Below are positions 5,395 through 6,456 of a stretch of DNA of 6,456 nucleotides, piece after piece; position 1 is the stretch's first letter, and every line of letters begins with the position of its first letter. Origin of the DNA: Anaerolineae bacterium (GTDB lineage Bacteria > Chloroflexota > Anaerolineae > 4572-78 > J111). Where the stretch lies: NCBI GenBank assembly GCA_020433835.1, contig JAGRBY010000416.1:1-6456 (forward strand), read 5' to 3'. The translations under genes and the position numbers were made by a program. The notes beneath the pieces were generated by a model. That model saw only the letters and a program-made list of their open reading frames with translations, ran no database searches and was not told where the DNA came from.

Positions 5395-5425
5395 CAAAAA
5401 AGCGCTACCGTACAACAGGTAGCGC
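5395..5425 (-). terminator. Intrinsic-terminator-like hairpin, minus orientation
   Basis: GCGCTACC (5402-5409) and GGTAGCGC (5418-5425) form a perfect 8-bp G+C-rich stem around an 8-nt loop. A run of A residues (5396-5401) flanks it on the left. Read on the minus strand the hairpin is therefore followed by TTTTTT, the form of a rho-independent terminator. On the plus strand no T-run follows. Both neighbours, tgt and uppP, are on the plus strand, so the terminator faces against them. It may stop antisense transcripts or only end tgt mRNA weakly. Confidence 0.6.
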
Positions 5426-5498
5426 CGCATATGTGGCCAATTTTGGTAAAGCGTCAACAAATTTCATTACACTCTTGTGTGCAAGGAAAATACTCTTT

Positions 5499-6314
5499 AT
5501 GGATTTACTGCAAGCGATTATTTTGGGACTTGTCCAGGGCGCGACAGAATACATTCCCGTTTCAAGCTCGGCTCACCTCATTTTGGTACCCTGGCTGTTA
5601 GGCTGGCCCGACCCTTCTTTTGAGTTCGAAGTTCTGGTTCAGTGGGGAACCCTGATCGGGGTTTTTATTTTTTTCTGGCAGGATATTTGGGGCATCGCCA
5701 AAGCGGTTCTGCAAGCTTTGGCGCAAGGTCGCCCTTTCGCCACCTTTGAAGCCCGGCTGGGCTGGTTTGTGGTCATCGCCACCATTCCGGCGGTGGTTTT
5801 AGGGCTACTGTTCAAAGATTTTTTCGAAGCCGCTTTTGCTGCTCCGGCTGTGGCCGGGGGTCTGCTGATTTTAACCGCCATTTTGCTGACGATTGCTGAA
5901 ATGTTCGGTTCACGGGCCAGAGCATTGGAAAATATGAAGTGGCTCGATGCGCTGATCATCGGTTTTTGGCAAGCAGCCGCTATTTTGCCGGGCATCAGCC
6001 GCTCTGGCTCTACGATTGGAGGGGCGGTTATTCAGGGCTTCAATCGCACCGATGCAGCTCGCTTTAGCTTTCTTATGTCGATCCCCGCGCTGGTGGGGGC
6101 CGGTCTGGTGGCACTGGTTGATCTGCTGGGTGAAGGCACATTGGCGGCGCAGTTACCGGCTATTTCGGTGGGTTTTATTGCGGCGGCGATATCGGGTTAT
6201 GTGTGTATTCGCTGGCTGCTGCATTACCTTCAGCGCCATTCGCTTTATGTGTTTGCTATTTACTGCGCAGCGCTGAGCATTCTTTCAATTGTAGTGGGCT
6301 TGGTGCGAGGGTAA
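5499..6314 (+). CDS. uppP: Undecaprenyl-diphosphatase (UppP/BacA family)
   Basis: This integral membrane enzyme dephosphorylates undecaprenyl pyrophosphate to undecaprenyl phosphate, recycling the lipid carrier of peptidoglycan and other envelope polymers. Overproduction of the family gives bacitracin resistance, hence the older name bacA. With the ATG at 5499 it has 271 residues, the normal size. Catalytic motif 1 is VQGATEYIPVSSSAHL (12-27), with the Q13-xxx-E17 pair and His26. Motif 2 is LPGISRSGSTIGGA (163-176), with Arg168. FEVLVQWGTLIGV (43-55) is the conserved segment between them. About eight hydrophobic segments follow the family pattern. AAGGA at 5483-5487 serves as ribosome-binding site, although 11 nt from the ATG is long. 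The open frame extends back to 5388, but that extension crosses the hairpin at 5402-5425 and is not part of the protein. Confidence 0.96.
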   Translation: MDLLQAIILGLVQGATEYIPVSSSAHLILVPWLLGWPDPSFEFEVLVQWGTLIGVFIFFWQDIWGIAKAVLQALAQGRPFATFEARLGWFVVIATIPAVVLGLLFKDFFEAAFAAPAVAGGLLILTAILLTIAEMFGSRARALENMKWLDALIIGFWQAAAILPGISRSGSTIGGAVIQGFNRTDAARFSFLMSIPALVGAGLVALVDLLGEGTLAAQLPAISVGFIAAAISGYVCIRWLLHYLQRHSLYVFAIYCAALSILSIVVGLVRG

Positions 6315-6330
6315 AAGGAAATTGGAGACT

Positions 6331-6396
6331 GGAGATTAGAGATTGGTTACTTGCTAACGGTGTGTGTTATGACCAACCGCCAAATAATCAATCTCC
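6331..6396. repeat. Imperfect inverted repeat after uppP
   Basis: GGAGATT (6331-6337) pairs with AATCTCC (6390-6396), and inside them TTGGT (6343-6347) pairs with ACCAA (6372-6376). The left flank repeats GGAGACTGGAGATTAGAGATTGG-type words that also occur in the loop of repeat copy 1. This looks like another member of the intergenic repeat population, or a hairpin ending the uppP transcript; there is no T-run. Confidence 0.55.
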
Positions 6397-6401
6397 ATCG
6401 C

Positions 6402-6456
6402 ATGCGCAACCTTAACCATTTTCTCTGGCTGATGCTGCTGGCCTGCATCACAGCCG
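6402..6456 (+). CDS. Start of a probable exported protein (right edge)
   Basis: Only the first 18 codons are visible before the window ends: MRNLNHFLWLMLLACITA. A short positive head followed by a hydrophobic stretch is typical of a signal peptide, and LLAC could be a lipobox with Cys15 as the lipidated residue. The same frame is open back to an ATG at 6369, which would add 11 residues; I prefer 6402 because the upstream part lies in the inverted repeat that ends at 6396. Neither start has a convincing Shine-Dalgarno. Function cannot be assigned, and with so few codons this could still be a chance frame. Confidence 0.4.
   Translation, partial: MRNLNHFLWLMLLACITA

Noticed and set aside
5388..5498. 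37-residue N-terminal extension of UppP
   Set aside because: It runs through the hairpin at 5402-5425. The family starts at MDLLQAIILG-type sequence, which matches the ATG at 5499.

Overview
The window looks like chromosomal DNA of a free-living bacterium with moderate G+C and AT-rich, repeat-laden intergenic DNA. No phage, plasmid, transposase or CRISPR genes are visible. An uncultured Chloroflexota (Anaerolineae-like) or similar lineage is my best guess. It rests on the style of the proteins and on short palindromic intergenic repeats. No rRNA or other decisive marker is present, so treat this as inference.

Layout. 1-154 (-) is the start of a PHP-domain phosphoesterase that runs off the left edge. 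155-559 is a gene-free stretch holding a 13-bp inverted repeat and a large inverted array of degenerate octamers (422-563). 560-1177 (-) is a class I SAM-dependent methyltransferase. 1178-1389 is AT-rich spacer with a small palindrome. 1390-1587 (+) is a possible 65-residue secreted or membrane-anchored small protein. 1803-3149 (-) is a 448-residue multi-pass membrane protein built from two homologous halves. It has a clear extended -10 promoter and a good Shine-Dalgarno, and it lies between two direct copies (1584-1731 and 3219-3353) of a ~135-148 bp element with a palindromic core. 3635-3961 (+) is a striking open frame made of 15 uninterrupted heptapeptide repeats encoded by a 21-bp tandem repeat. 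4212-5351 (+) is tRNA-guanine transglycosylase (tgt) behind a perfect TTGACA -35 box. 5499-6312/6314 (+) is undecaprenyl-diphosphatase (uppP). The right edge carries another inverted repeat and the first codons of a probable exported protein.

The genes do not form an obvious pathway. tgt (queuosine modification of tRNA) and uppP (recycling of the cell-wall lipid carrier) are housekeeping genes on the same strand, but a 147-nt gap with a hairpin separates them. The methyltransferase, the duplicated membrane protein and the heptad-repeat ORF have no assigned role.

Most of the novelty lies between genes. Several families of short palindromic or tandem repeats sit tightly against gene ends, and in two cases the repeat itself supplies a stop codon. 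The heptad-repeat ORF is the most unusual candidate for something undescribed.
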